Below, in pieces: positions 14,105 to 22,111 of a stretch of 27,467 bases of DNA. Every line of letters begins with the position of its first letter. Positions within the stretch are counted from its first letter, which is position 1. Made by a program: the position numbers and the translations under genes. The notes beneath the pieces are model-generated. The model ran no database searches. It was not told the origin of the DNA and worked only from the letters and a program-made list of their open reading frames with translations. The stretch is from Leptofilum sp041987425 (GTDB lineage: Bacteria > Chloroflexota > Anaerolineae > Promineifilales > Promineifilaceae): contig JBHIWP010000036.1 in the NCBI GenBank assembly GCA_041987425.1, forward strand, positions 1-27,467, read 5' to 3'.

Positions 14105-15292
14105 TTAAAAAGTTTCACGATAGAGCATTTCCATCTGGTCGCGGGTGATGGCTCGCGGGTTGGTGGTCCAGTTGAGATCAATGATGGCATTATCGGCTAG
14201 TACTGGGAGCATGTCCTCGGTAACGCCGACGTCGCGCAGGCGCAGCGGCAGGTCGATGTCCATCATGAGCTGGCGCACGGCCGTTACCGCCCGTTCTGCT
14301 TCTTCTCGCAAGGTACCTCGCGCGGCTGCTGGGTCCAGCGCCTGGGCAACCTGAGCATAGCGTGCCAACGCGCCGGGCAGGCTAAACTGCATCTGAGCCG
14401 GTAGCATCAGGGCGCAGGCCAGGCCGTGATGCACGTTGGCAATGCCCGAAAGCTGGTGCGCCAGCGAATGGCAAGCCCCCAGCCAACGAGAGCTAATGGC
14501 AATGCCCCCCAGCATCGAAGCCAGCATCATTTCCTCACGCGCCTGCCGGTGGCCGGGTTGGGCAACCGCCAGCCGCAGATAACGGCCGATCCGACCAATG
14601 CCGTCCAAAATCAGCGGGTCCAGGGCAATGGGCGCTGCATTGGTAGAAACATAGGCCTCGATCAGGTGCGTCAGCGCGTCCATGCCGGTGGCGGCCGTGA
14701 GGCGTGGCGGCAAGGTCAGGGTCAGCGCCGGGTCGATGAGAGCCACAGTCGGCGTGGTGGCCGGGCCGCCAATGCCCATTTTTAGCTTGCGTGCTTCATC
14801 GGTGATCACTGCCCAAGGGGTAACTTCGGCGCCGGTACCTGCCGTGGTGGGGATGGCAATCATGGGTGGCATTTGGGGCACGGTGGGCAACGGCCGTACT
14901 GCATCCCCCAGCAGCAAGGCATATTCAGCACACTTGGCACCTACCGGTCCTCCTGCCAGGATGCGCACAACTTTTGCCGCGTCAATCGGGCTACCACCGC
15001 CCAGGGCAATAATTAGCTCAGCGCCACTTGCTTTAAACTGGGTAGCAGCCGTATCTACGGCCGTTGTCGTCGGGTTGGGCGGCGTCTGATCAAACAGCGC
15101 AACATCCAGCCCAGCCGCAGCCAGGGCGTCCAGCACCGGCTGGAGCAAGCCCGCAGCCACAATCCCGGCGTCCGTAACTAAAAACACCTTTTTTGTCGCG
15201 CCCAGATTTTTTGCCTGGGCACCCACCAGATTCGCAGCGCCAAAACCAAACTGCGTTTGTCCAGGCCAGTAGTATGTTGCCACTGTGCTCAT
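14105..15292 (-). CDS. iron-containing alcohol dehydrogenase
   Basis: This NAD(P)-dependent group III dehydrogenase has 395 residues, the usual size. The cofactor-binding motif is ELIIALGGGSPIDAAK, followed by IAIPTTAGTGAEVTPWAVIT. Metal ligands lie in TGMDALTHLIEAYVS (Asp and His), GACHSLAHQLSG (His) and NVHHGLACALMLP (His). The substrate (short alcohol, butanol, lactaldehyde or other) cannot be assigned. ATG at 15292 is chosen because GGAG precedes it by 5 nt; GTG at 15298 would abut that site. It is followed by the EamA exporter gene. Confidence 0.93.
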   Translation of the reverse strand: MSTVATYYWPGQTQFGFGAANLVGAQAKNLGATKKVFLVTDAGIVAAGLLQPVLDALAAAGLDVALFDQTPPNPTTTAVDTAATQFKASGAELIIALGGGSPIDAAKVVRILAGGPVGAKCAEYALLLGDAVRPLPTVPQMPPMIAIPTTAGTGAEVTPWAVITDEARKLKMGIGGPATTPTVALIDPALTLTLPPRLTAATGMDALTHLIEAYVSTNAAPIALDPLILDGIGRIGRYLRLAVAQPGHRQAREEMMLASMLGGIAISSRWLGACHSLAHQLSGIANVHHGLACALMLPAQMQFSLPGALARYAQVAQALDPAAARGTLREEAERAVTAVRQLMMDIDLPLRLRDVGVTEDMLPVLADNAIIDLNWTTNPRAITRDQMEMLYRETF

Positions 15293-15364
15293 TTTCACTC
15301 CTACTTAGTCAGCCGGACACAGGTAAAATATTTGCAAGACCTAGCCAAGCTGTTGATTTTTAAT

Positions 15365-15883
15365 TTATTGTTCGCGGATGTAGATGATAAACGGCCGTTT
15401 GCCATACAAAGAGTAGAAATGCCGTACCGGATCAAAGTTATGCCGTTCCCACACCTTTTGCGCCCGCCTGTTAAACTGGGCAATGGTGACGCGCAAGCGA
15501 GGTGGATTGAACTTTTGCAAGGCAAAATCAATGGCCGCTCCGGCAAACACGTGGCCCAATCCGCGCCCTGTGCACTGTGGATGAACGCCCATACCAATGT
15601 CCACCGCCGGTGCTTTATAATCGCCACCCGCAACCTGTCCATCCGAACCAAAGCTGCAAAAGCCAGCCAGCTCGCCAGTGGATTGGCGCTGCATTGCCTG
15701 AAAGTGATAGTGCGGCCGTAAAAAGTAATCGATGGCTTCAGCCAGCTCAACCGGATTGGCCGTTGCGCTGCCCATGTCGTAAATGTCATAGGGCGGTTCG
15801 TAGCGCCAGGTAAGAATTTGGCTCACGTCGTCGGCGGTGATGGGGCGCAGCAGCAGCTGCCACGTCTGCAATGTACTAGACAT
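15365..15883 (-). CDS. GNAT-family N-acetyltransferase
   Basis: This 172-residue protein has a GNAT fold: LLLRPITADDVSQILTWRYE at the start, strand ELAGFCSFG, VDIGMGVHPQCTGRGLGHVF (the acetyl-CoA pyrophosphate loop, Q/R-x-x-G-x-G/A type), and LRVTIAQFNRRAQKVWERHN followed by F for motif B. The YEPPYDIYDM segment is typical of a GNAT subgroup often found in Firmicutes and Chloroflexota. The substrate is unknown. I chose ATG 15883, which overlaps the end of the kinase gene by 8 bp (ATGTCTAG), so the two are coupled; a longer reading frame upstream overlaps the kinase and is not family-like. Confidence 0.85.
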   Translation of the reverse strand: MSSTLQTWQLLLRPITADDVSQILTWRYEPPYDIYDMGSATANPVELAEAIDYFLRPHYHFQAMQRQSTGELAGFCSFGSDGQVAGGDYKAPAVDIGMGVHPQCTGRGLGHVFAGAAIDFALQKFNPPRLRVTIAQFNRRAQKVWERHNFDPVRHFYSLYGKRPFIIYIREQ

Positions 15884-16745
15884 AGGCCTCCAGGCCCCGC
15901 TGCAGCGCCAGCTCATCCCCGTTTTCAATGCCGTACAGCGCTTCGAACAAGGCAAATGTGCCCTTGTAAAAGCGGATGCGCGGCCAAAATCCGTGAACCG
16001 CCGGGTAGTGGGCGGCCACTTCATTTACAAACGATTCACCATAGGTGAGCAGTCCGGCCACGTCAAAAGCAGGATCGCCCAGAACGGTGAAGCCAAAGTC
16101 AATGATGCCGCTCATCTGCCGGGTAATCGGATCGTGCAGCAGGTTGCCTGTGCCAAAGTCGCCGTGGCGCAGCACCGGCTCAAACTGGTATTGAGCGGGG
16201 TCATTGAGCACGCTTTCAAAGTGATGAGCCACGCTCTTGCAGGCATCCAGCCGCATGTAGGGGAACAGCTTCGTTTGGATACGGCCGTACACATCCCACC
16301 ACTCTTCTTCCGTATCGCTCACCGGCAATGGCTCATCTACTATCAGCTCACGAATAGGCACAGCGTGAAGCGCCTGCAAAAAATGAGCAATCTGGGCAGC
16401 TACGACCGTCTGGTCGCTGATTTTGGCAAAAGCTTTAGGCATGAGTGGCACGCCAGGAATGAGCCGGTAGCCCATGAAGGCCCGACCAACCTCTGGATTT
16501 TGGAACTGAACGTAAATTGGATTGGGAACCGGCAGGGGGAGATAAGGCTGAACGGCCGTCAAAATCTTCGTTTCCAGCGCCAGCTGCTCAATACCTCCCT
16601 CAAAACGGGGAAAACGAAAAATGGTATCTCCGTTCACCAGCAGGACATGATTATATTGCCCCTCCTGGTTGAAAACGGCCGTTTCTACCACAAAATCCGG
16701 GTAGGCAAGCTGAATCGCTTCGATGAATGATTGTGTGGCGTCCAT
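15876..16745 (-). CDS. aminoglycoside-phosphotransferase-like kinase (APH family)
   Basis: This protein-kinase-fold small-molecule kinase has 289 residues. ATP-lobe sequence FNQEGQYNHVLLVNGDTIFR is followed by RFPRFEGGIEQLALETKIL, then the catalytic loop LRHGDFGTGNLL and the metal-binding IIDFGFTVLGDPAFDVAGLL. The family includes antibiotic kinases and many kinases of unknown sugars or amines, so resistance should not be assumed. The downstream gene is a GNAT acetyltransferase overlapping by 8 bp. The kinase-acetyltransferase pair recalls drug-modification pairs but may serve metabolism. The start ATG 16745 lacks a strong ribosome-binding site. Confidence 0.88.
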   Translation of the reverse strand: MDATQSFIEAIQLAYPDFVVETAVFNQEGQYNHVLLVNGDTIFRFPRFEGGIEQLALETKILTAVQPYLPLPVPNPIYVQFQNPEVGRAFMGYRLIPGVPLMPKAFAKISDQTVVAAQIAHFLQALHAVPIRELIVDEPLPVSDTEEEWWDVYGRIQTKLFPYMRLDACKSVAHHFESVLNDPAQYQFEPVLRHGDFGTGNLLHDPITRQMSGIIDFGFTVLGDPAFDVAGLLTYGESFVNEVAAHYPAVHGFWPRIRFYKGTFALFEALYGIENGDELALQRGLEAYV

Positions 16746-16788
16746 AAGGGCATAAGTTTGCCACGACTTTGTAAATACGTAAAGGAAA

Positions 16789-17148
16789 TTAAGACGGCCG
16801 GAGGCGCTCTGCTAAATCGCGCAGCTGTGCGTAGCTGATGGGCTTCATCAAGACAAAATCAACCTCAGCGCGCAGGGTTTCGGCCAGCCAGGCGTCGGCG
16901 GTTGTTAGCATGACGATGCTGTTTTGCAGGCGGTTCTCCTGGTGAATAGCGCTTAGCACCTCGCTGCCGGGAATGTCCGGCAAATGCAAATCCAGCAGGA
17001 TAAGCGTTGGGGTAGTCGTGGGGAGAAGATTGAGGGCAGTACGGCCGTTCACCGAAACAACCGCTTCAAAACCAGCCGCCTTTACCGCTTCGGAAAAGAT
17101 ATCGGCCAGCTTGGCATCATCTTCCACAATTAAGGCAATTGGCTGCAC
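16789..17148 (-). CDS. single-domain response regulator
   Basis: This receiver domain stands alone (119 residues), with acidic pocket IVEDDAKLADI, phosphoacceptor Asp in LILLDLHLPDIPGSEVL, the switch Thr in IVMLTTADAW and the conserved Lys in VLMKPISYAQL. There is no output domain, so it must act through a protein partner. The start is GTG, sharing one base with the TAG stop of the histidine kinase gene (TAGTG), so both are translationally coupled and almost certainly form a pair. Confidence 0.9.
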   Translation of the reverse strand: MQPIALIVEDDAKLADIFSEAVKAAGFEAVVSVNGRTALNLLPTTTPTLILLDLHLPDIPGSEVLSAIHQENRLQNSIVMLTTADAWLAETLRAEVDFVLMKPISYAQLRDLAERLRPS

Positions 17149-18950
17149 TATCCCACCAGCTCCGCAACAGGATGTAGCGGCAAGGTCACAATGAATGTTG
17201 ACCCTTGGCCCACAATGCTGTGTACCTGCACATCACCACCCATCAACGTGGTCAACTGCCGCACAATCGACAAGCCAAGCCCAGAACCTAACTTTTGCTT
17301 ATCGCCGGACAGCTGCCAGAATGGTTCAAAAATTGTTTTGTGGGCAGATTCAGGGATGCCAATGCCCGTATCGGACACCTGCAACGCCCATTTATCTGCA
17401 CCAGAAGGGTAGATTTTAACATCAATCGTGCCTTCATTGGTAAATTTGATGGCGTTTCCCAACAGGTTTGTCAAAATTTGGCGCAGCCAATAACGGTCGC
17501 CATAGATCTGCGTGGGCATTTCTGGCGCGATGCTGCTGTGCAAGGTCAGGCCCTTGGCCTCAACCAAAATCTTGACTAGCTCACCTACCTCCACGACAAG
17601 CTCAAGCAGAGCAAAAGGCTGTGAATTTAATTTAAACTTACCGCCTTCCAGGTGGGCCTGATTCAGCATATTGTCTACAAAGTTAAGCAAATGCCCTACG
17701 CTATCAATAATTTGAGCCGTCGCCATATGCTGTTTTGGAGAAATATCGCCATACACGCCTGCCTGAAGCATTTCACTGTAGCCCAGGATGGCATTTAGCG
17801 GCGTGCGCAGATCATGGCTTACATTCGCCAGCAGTTGGGTCTTCATGCGTGAGGCCGCCAGCGCCTCATCGCGCGCTTGCAGCAGCGCCTGTTCCTGCCG
17901 CTTGCGCACTCGAATATCGCGTACAATGCCTTGCAGCACGCGCTCGCCTGCCAGCTCAAACATTGTCACCGAAACCTCTGCTGGCATTTGCTCACCGCTT
18001 TTAGTCAGAAAATCGATCTCGAACTGTGCCACTCCCTTCTGCAGCAGCTGCTCTGTTCGCTGCCTCATTTGTTCCTGCGAATCCGCTGGATGCAGCTGGC
18101 TCAGATTCATTGTCATCAGTTCTTGGCGCGAAAAGCCTAACATTTGCTCAATTCGTTCGTTTACGTCCTGGACACGGCCGTTCCAGCCCAACAAAAAGAT
18201 TCCGTCTCCAGACTGCTGAAACAAATTACCGTACTTCTGCTCGCTTTCCTTTAAGCTTTGTTCACTGCGCCGAACCTCTTCATACTGCTTCTGCGCCACA
18301 TTAAACATCCGCTGCCCAACGGCAGCCAAGAAAATATACAGTATGCTCAAGAGCAGCAGCACCCCGCCCATTGCCAGCCATTGCACCCGGTTGGTCTGGG
18401 CGACCAGTTCAGTAACATCATCATACACTTCAAACACGCCCACAATCTGGCCTTCATCATAAATAGGCACATAGCTGGCAAACACATCTCGATCCTCAAT
18501 GGTTTGCTCAAAGGCACTAAACGTATCGCGGTGGGTCAGCTCGCTGGCAACGTTGCCTTGCCTTGCGGCCAGAAAACCGGCATTTCCCAGCTTATCTTCC
18601 CCAATTTGGCCCATTTCCGTAGAAAATACGGTCATGCCTGCCAGGTTATAGACCTTTACTTTTACTATCGAAAGATCGTTTAGTTGTGTAGTCACCAAAT
18701 CATAAAGTTGAGGAATGCGCGGATCTGCCTGTAACTCTTGCGGCGCAAGGGCGGCAGAATCGGCCACCAGGGGTGCAAAAGCAGGCCAAAGTGAGTTAGA
18801 AAAAGCCTGGGTAAGCGCCTCATTTTTGCTTTCGGCTATTTCCACCAGATTAGCGCGAACCATTTGGCGCACAAACATGCCTAGCAAAATAGCAATAAAG
18901 ATGAAGGCAATTAAACTGGAGAAAAAAAAGGTGCGTCGGATTTTAGTCAT
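17148..18950 (-). CDS. membrane PAS-containing sensor histidine kinase
   Basis: This is a 600-residue hybrid of sensor and kinase. A membrane helix lies at about 8-28 (FFFSSLIAFIFIAILLGMFV), an extracytoplasmic sensory region at about 30-185 of the Cache type (VKVYNLAGMTVFSTEMGQIG, YVPIYDEGQIVGVFEVYDDV), and a second helix at about 190-212. A PAS domain covers about 238-350 (LFQQSGDGIFLLGWNGRVQD, IEQMLGFSRQELMTMNLSQL). HisKA has His379 in LLANVSHDLRTPLNAILGYS. The ATPase region includes LLGNAIKFTNEGTI, VSDTGIGIPESAHKTIFEPF and LGSGLGLSIVRQL. The start ATG 18950 is chosen because the 13 codons upstream are not family-like; GGAA lies 7 nt before it. Its partner is the downstream receiver. Confidence 0.92.
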   Translation of the reverse strand: MTKIRRTFFFSSLIAFIFIAILLGMFVRQMVRANLVEIAESKNEALTQAFSNSLWPAFAPLVADSAALAPQELQADPRIPQLYDLVTTQLNDLSIVKVKVYNLAGMTVFSTEMGQIGEDKLGNAGFLAARQGNVASELTHRDTFSAFEQTIEDRDVFASYVPIYDEGQIVGVFEVYDDVTELVAQTNRVQWLAMGGVLLLLSILYIFLAAVGQRMFNVAQKQYEEVRRSEQSLKESEQKYGNLFQQSGDGIFLLGWNGRVQDVNERIEQMLGFSRQELMTMNLSQLHPADSQEQMRQRTEQLLQKGVAQFEIDFLTKSGEQMPAEVSVTMFELAGERVLQGIVRDIRVRKRQEQALLQARDEALAASRMKTQLLANVSHDLRTPLNAILGYSEMLQAGVYGDISPKQHMATAQIIDSVGHLLNFVDNMLNQAHLEGGKFKLNSQPFALLELVVEVGELVKILVEAKGLTLHSSIAPEMPTQIYGDRYWLRQILTNLLGNAIKFTNEGTIDVKIYPSGADKWALQVSDTGIGIPESAHKTIFEPFWQLSGDKQKLGSGLGLSIVRQLTTLMGGDVQVHSIVGQGSTFIVTLPLHPVAELVG

Positions 18951-19053
18951 CGCGGTTTCCTGCCAGGCTGTTTGGGGCCTGCTGGCCACTATTTTAGCAG
19001 CAGAAATTCCTTTTTTTATATAAATTGTGTGAATAGTCCAATTCTTATCTAAA

Positions 19054-20304
19054 TTAGTCGCCCAGGTGGGGCAGCGGGGCCGTTTTTTCGGCTGGCAGCC
19101 GGAGCACAGTAAGGAGAGCTACCAGCAAAAAGACAACGGCCGTTGCCACAAAGGTGGCGCGCAAATCAAACCAGTAAGCGATGACCGACCCAACCAACGG
19201 TGCCACCGCTCTGGCTCCGGCCACAATGGAGTTGTCGATGCCGTAGACGCTGCCCTCTTCACCTGGCTCTGTGTAGCGAGCCAGCAGTGCGCTAATGGTG
19301 GGAATAACGCCACCAACGGCCGCTCCAGCGAGCGCCTGCAAGACCAGAAGCTGCCAGGCTTCTGTAACCAGACTTTGGGGCAGAAAAAGCAGGCCAGCCA
19401 GCAGCGCGCTCCACTTGAGCACTTTGCCGTGCCCGATACGATCACCCAGGCGGCCCAGATAAACGGCCGTTACCGTGCCCGCCCCAGCCGATACGGCAAT
19501 TACCAGGCCCGTAATGGTGTTTAGACGGCTGGTATCGGCCAGCAGTGTGGCAATAAACAGTGGTGCAAACGGCGTGAGCAACACCTGGCCCAAATAGGCC
19601 AAAAAGCGCAGCGTGTAGGCCAGGATTACGCCATCGGCCTGGAATACATGCTGCCAATCGGCCCAAAAGCTGCGCCTGGTCGTGGTGGTTTCCGGGCGGG
19701 GCGTAAAGCGCTCCTCCACGCCAAAAAGGACCAGCACGCCACCCACTAGCAGCAGCACCGACGTCAGTATAAAGGTCAATTGATAGCCAAACGCGTCGGC
19801 CATCACACCGCCGATAAGGGGGCCGATGGCAATGCCGGTGGTCTGGCCCATCAGCAGCAGCCCCATGGCGTAGCCACTGCGCTGGCGCGGTGCCACGGAG
19901 GCTACAAGGGCGTTTGCTGCGGCCACGGTACCGGTGATCATGCCTTGCAAAGCACGAAGCAGCACCAGCTGCTCGCCTGAGTGCACAAAGCCCATCAGCA
20001 GCATGACAACGGCGCCCCCAAACATGGCTCGCTCTACCATCAGTTTACGGCCGTATCTATCCGCCACAGCACCCCAAATTGGCGAGGCAATCATCATCGT
20101 CAGCGCCTGGGCTGAAAAGACTGCCCCGGCTAAAAACTCCACGCTCAGGGAGGTGCTGCTGCCTAGTTCAGTAACATACAGCGACAGGAAGGGGAAGATA
20201 ACGGAAAAGCCAACGGCCGTAAGCAGTTGGGCCACAAACATAATGTACAAAGTGCGCTGCCACGGTTCGACAGCGCGGAGATTTTGTAGAAGACGTGAAA
20301 ACAT
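19054..20304 (-). CDS. MFS exporter, DHA1 (multidrug) type
   Basis: This 416-residue protein has twelve predicted membrane helices. The signature between helices 2 and 3 is GAVADRYGRKLMVERAMFGG, and a second copy between helices 8 and 9 is YLGRLGDRIGHGKVLKWSAL. The DHA1 motif in helix 5 is GLLLMGQTTGIAIGPLIGGV. Closest known relatives are MdtG-like drug efflux proteins, although the true substrate cannot be read. The start codon 20304 lies just downstream of a repeat array, and no clear ribosome-binding site is seen. It ends with a charged tail (LPAEKTAPLPHLGD). About 100 bp separate it from the histidine kinase gene downstream. Confidence 0.92.
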   Translation of the reverse strand: MFSRLLQNLRAVEPWQRTLYIMFVAQLLTAVGFSVIFPFLSLYVTELGSSTSLSVEFLAGAVFSAQALTMMIASPIWGAVADRYGRKLMVERAMFGGAVVMLLMGFVHSGEQLVLLRALQGMITGTVAAANALVASVAPRQRSGYAMGLLLMGQTTGIAIGPLIGGVMADAFGYQLTFILTSVLLLVGGVLVLFGVEERFTPRPETTTTRRSFWADWQHVFQADGVILAYTLRFLAYLGQVLLTPFAPLFIATLLADTSRLNTITGLVIAVSAGAGTVTAVYLGRLGDRIGHGKVLKWSALLAGLLFLPQSLVTEAWQLLVLQALAGAAVGGVIPTISALLARYTEPGEEGSVYGIDNSIVAGARAVAPLVGSVIAYWFDLRATFVATAVVFLLVALLTVLRLPAEKTAPLPHLGD

Positions 20305-20312
20305 AGACAGAA

Positions 20313-20375
20313 GGTAATTGGGTAACTGGGTCCTTGAGAGCAGAAATTATCTAATTGCTCAATTACTCAATTACA
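20313..20375 (-). repeat. GTAATTGAGTAATTGAG repeat between MFS and DUF3048 genes
   Basis: On the minus strand the sequence reads GTAATTGAGTAATTGAGCAA and later CCCAGTTACCCAATTACC. It is the same family as the sequence after menD (3853-3886). The 97-bp spacer 20305-20401 has no gene or terminator. Confidence 0.6.
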
Positions 20376-20401
20376 AAGTTTATAAGGTAGTTATATCCAA
20401 T

Positions 20402-21622
20402 TTACGGGCTGATGGTCACGGGATTATTGTAATAGTGAGGCAGTATCTGGAACCAGCTGTTGCCAATTTGCAGCGGCACGGGATTTCCCTCGGCATCAAC
20501 AAAGGTAAACATGTCCGTGCGATTTTCGCGCAGCCAGGTGGCGGTATATTGCTTGCCATCGCGCAAAATAATGGCCTGTCCCTGCCCCCAAATCTGTATT
20601 TCAAGCGGCCAATCGGAGCAGATGCCATTGCTATGCGTCAGGCAAATTGATTGATCTCGTTCGTGAACGGCCGTTAACAAAATAACGTTTGCCGCGCTGA
20701 TCTGCTCCCCGTTGTTGGCGTCAATTGTGGGTTCTCCATCGGCCCAACGCCAGTAACGGCCGTTGGCCGGATCGTACACCCATTCCACCAAAGTCCAGGT
20801 GTCATACGCCACCTGTACCCGGATTGCTTCCGCACCCCCAGGCGGCGGGAGGCTGCTAAACGTCATCCACGACGTAAATTCTGGCGCCTGGTCCAGCTCG
20901 TGGGCGGCAACAGCTCGCCACAAACCGGCCGGATATGCATGAAGCGTATGTTCCCACGGCTTATCTTCATCCGTGCGGTAAAATCCGGTCTCGTGAGAGC
21001 GCAAAATGCGGTCGCCAATATCGGAGCCGTGCAGCCGCTGCGACACAATGGGATGCGCCCCCGACATCGCCAAAACGGCATCATACATGGCGGGCAGTTC
21101 TTTATCGATGAGGCGGGCGCTGCGCACCGGGCCAATGTCTGGCGGTGTCTCACCATAAAAGATGGCGGTAAAGCGGGTAATGTCTGCCTCTGTTACGTGC
21201 TCGAATACTAAGTCTGCCTGGCTCAGTCCGTTTTGCGGCCGGGCATATTGTGGCGGGCTGTTGGAAACTTTGATGGCTAACGGCCGTCGCAGCAGATTTT
21301 CCGGCTCCTCCACCAGCTCGCCCGTCAGCGGGTTCCGCTCCGTGCCAAAATCATCGGCACCGGAAAGCAGCAGAGCAACCAGCGGCGTGGGCTCAACCGT
21401 TGGCACCAAAGTTACTGTGGGAAATGGTGTGGCGGTTGCGGCAGCCTCAGTTGCGGGCGCGGCAGTGAAGGTAGGCACGATGGTTGGCGTGGCCGCGGCC
21501 GCCTCTAAAGTCATTGGCGGAACGAACGTTGGCAATGGCTCCGGTTCAGCGCAGGCTGCCAGCACCAAAAGCGTTATGATAGATCCGTAGAAAGACAATT
21601 TCCGCCACATTATATTGAACAT
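20402..21622 (-). CDS. DUF3048 lipoprotein (YerB-like)
   Basis: This exported lipoprotein has 406 residues. The signal is MFNIMWRKLSFYGSIITLLV ending LAAC, with the lipidated Cys at 24. A proline/threonine/alanine-rich linker follows (VPPMTLEAAAATPTIVPTFT and beyond), then the DUF3048 domain: NPLTGELVEEPENLLRRPLA, IKVSNSPPQYARPQNGLSQA, FEHVTEADITRFTAIFYGET, IGPVRSARLIDKELPAMYDA and VLAMSGAHPIVSQRLHGSDI. YerB is a surface lipoprotein of unknown activity in Bacillus. A second domain follows (IRVQVAYDTWTLVEWVYDPA, GRYWRWADGEPTIDANNGEQ). ATG 21622 is chosen because it directly starts the signal peptide; 24 further upstream codons are open but unlikely. The gene is divergent from the peptide ABC operon. 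Confidence 0.9.
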   Translation of the reverse strand: MFNIMWRKLSFYGSIITLLVLAACAEPEPLPTFVPPMTLEAAAATPTIVPTFTAAPATEAAATATPFPTVTLVPTVEPTPLVALLLSGADDFGTERNPLTGELVEEPENLLRRPLAIKVSNSPPQYARPQNGLSQADLVFEHVTEADITRFTAIFYGETPPDIGPVRSARLIDKELPAMYDAVLAMSGAHPIVSQRLHGSDIGDRILRSHETGFYRTDEDKPWEHTLHAYPAGLWRAVAAHELDQAPEFTSWMTFSSLPPPGGAEAIRVQVAYDTWTLVEWVYDPANGRYWRWADGEPTIDANNGEQISAANVILLTAVHERDQSICLTHSNGICSDWPLEIQIWGQGQAIILRDGKQYTATWLRENRTDMFTFVDAEGNPVPLQIGNSWFQILPHYYNNPVTISP

Positions 21623-21685
21623 TATCCTATTGTATCTCAGGCTGCTAGAAAGTAAGGGGAAATCGGTTACGGCCGTAGCCAGGTG

Positions 21686-21702
21686 ATATATCATTGATAT
21701 AT
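21686..21702. promoter_or_regulatory. 17-bp palindrome ATATATCA-T-TGATATAT
   Basis: ATATATCA and TGATATAT form a perfect 8-bp inverted repeat with one central base, about 65 bp upstream of the DUF3048 start. It is followed by related words (ATATCATGTTATCATT). It may be an operator or only AT-rich DNA. Confidence 0.4.
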
Positions 21703-21997
21703 TAATTATTTGGCAGCCCCTTTATATCATGTTATCATTTACACGTTCTAATGGGAGAAGAAAATATAGCTGTCAATGTTTCCATTATGCGCAACATAAT
21801 CTGAACCTGTTCATAGAGCAGCTTGCTTGGTAGAAAATAGCAGTCATGGCTCTTATCTACAATTCCCAAACGTATCCTTGCAATTTCCCCTTTACATCTA
21901 TTCAGGTGTACCTTCAATGCCCCCCAAAACGCAACAATAGTTGGAAATCTTAATTTTAGATAGTGATGCTTCCACAATATTAATCTTTCTCACTCGA

Positions 21998-22084
21998 ATG
22001 AAGGAGGTGAGGCCACCAGAAAAACAACTTAATCGCCTGATTTATCAACAAACACTGTTGACACGCAGGCAAACTGCCTCGTGA
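21998..22084 (+). CDS. possible 28-codon leader ORF before the peptide ABC operon
   Basis: ATG at 21998 opens a frame of 28 codons (MKEVRPPEKQLNRLIYQQTL, then LTRRQTAS) ending TGA at 22082-22084, 27 bp before the receptor gene. AAGGAGGTGA, an almost perfect complement to the 16S rRNA tail, lies inside its first codons, not upstream, so it cannot serve this ATG. It is therefore either a basic leader peptide started elsewhere or a non-coding leader with an isolated ribosome-binding sequence. I recognise no family. Confidence 0.25.
   Translation: MKEVRPPEKQLNRLIYQQTLLTRRQTAS
22058..22079 (+). promoter_or_regulatory. TTGACA box followed by a small palindrome before the peptide receptor gene
   Basis: TTGACA (22058-22063) is a perfect -35 hexamer, and AGGCA-AAC-TGCCT (22067-22079) is an inverted repeat directly after it. 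The only -10-like words at a suitable distance are GACAAT/CAATAT near 22083-22090, which are poor and only about 20 bp from the GTG. The promoter call is therefore weak, but the palindrome could be an operator. Confidence 0.3.
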
Positions 22085-22111
22085 CAATATCATCAAGTTT
22101 GGAGGAGATAC

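Larger units (their letters stand above)
21623..22111. other. AT-rich divergent intergenic region
   Basis: This 489-bp gap separates the divergent DUF3048 gene and the peptide ABC operon. It is clearly richer in AT than its neighbours. It holds a palindrome at 21686-21702, one ACGGCCGT site near 21669-21676, a possible 28-codon ORF at 21998-22084 and a small palindrome at 22067-22079. The 21735-21977 stretch is open on the minus strand for 80 codons but shows no coding signs. Both promoters must lie here, yet only weak candidates can be pointed to. Confidence 0.6.

Noticed and set aside
15837..16730. Long open frame (297 codons) on the plus strand opposite the APH-like kinase
   Set aside because: It is a shadow of the minus-strand kinase, which has clear catalytic motifs; the plus-strand translation shows no family features.
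21735..21977. 80-codon minus-strand open frame in the divergent intergenic region
   Set aside because: No ribosome-binding site, no recognisable family and AT-rich composition; likely chance, though a small unknown gene cannot be excluded.
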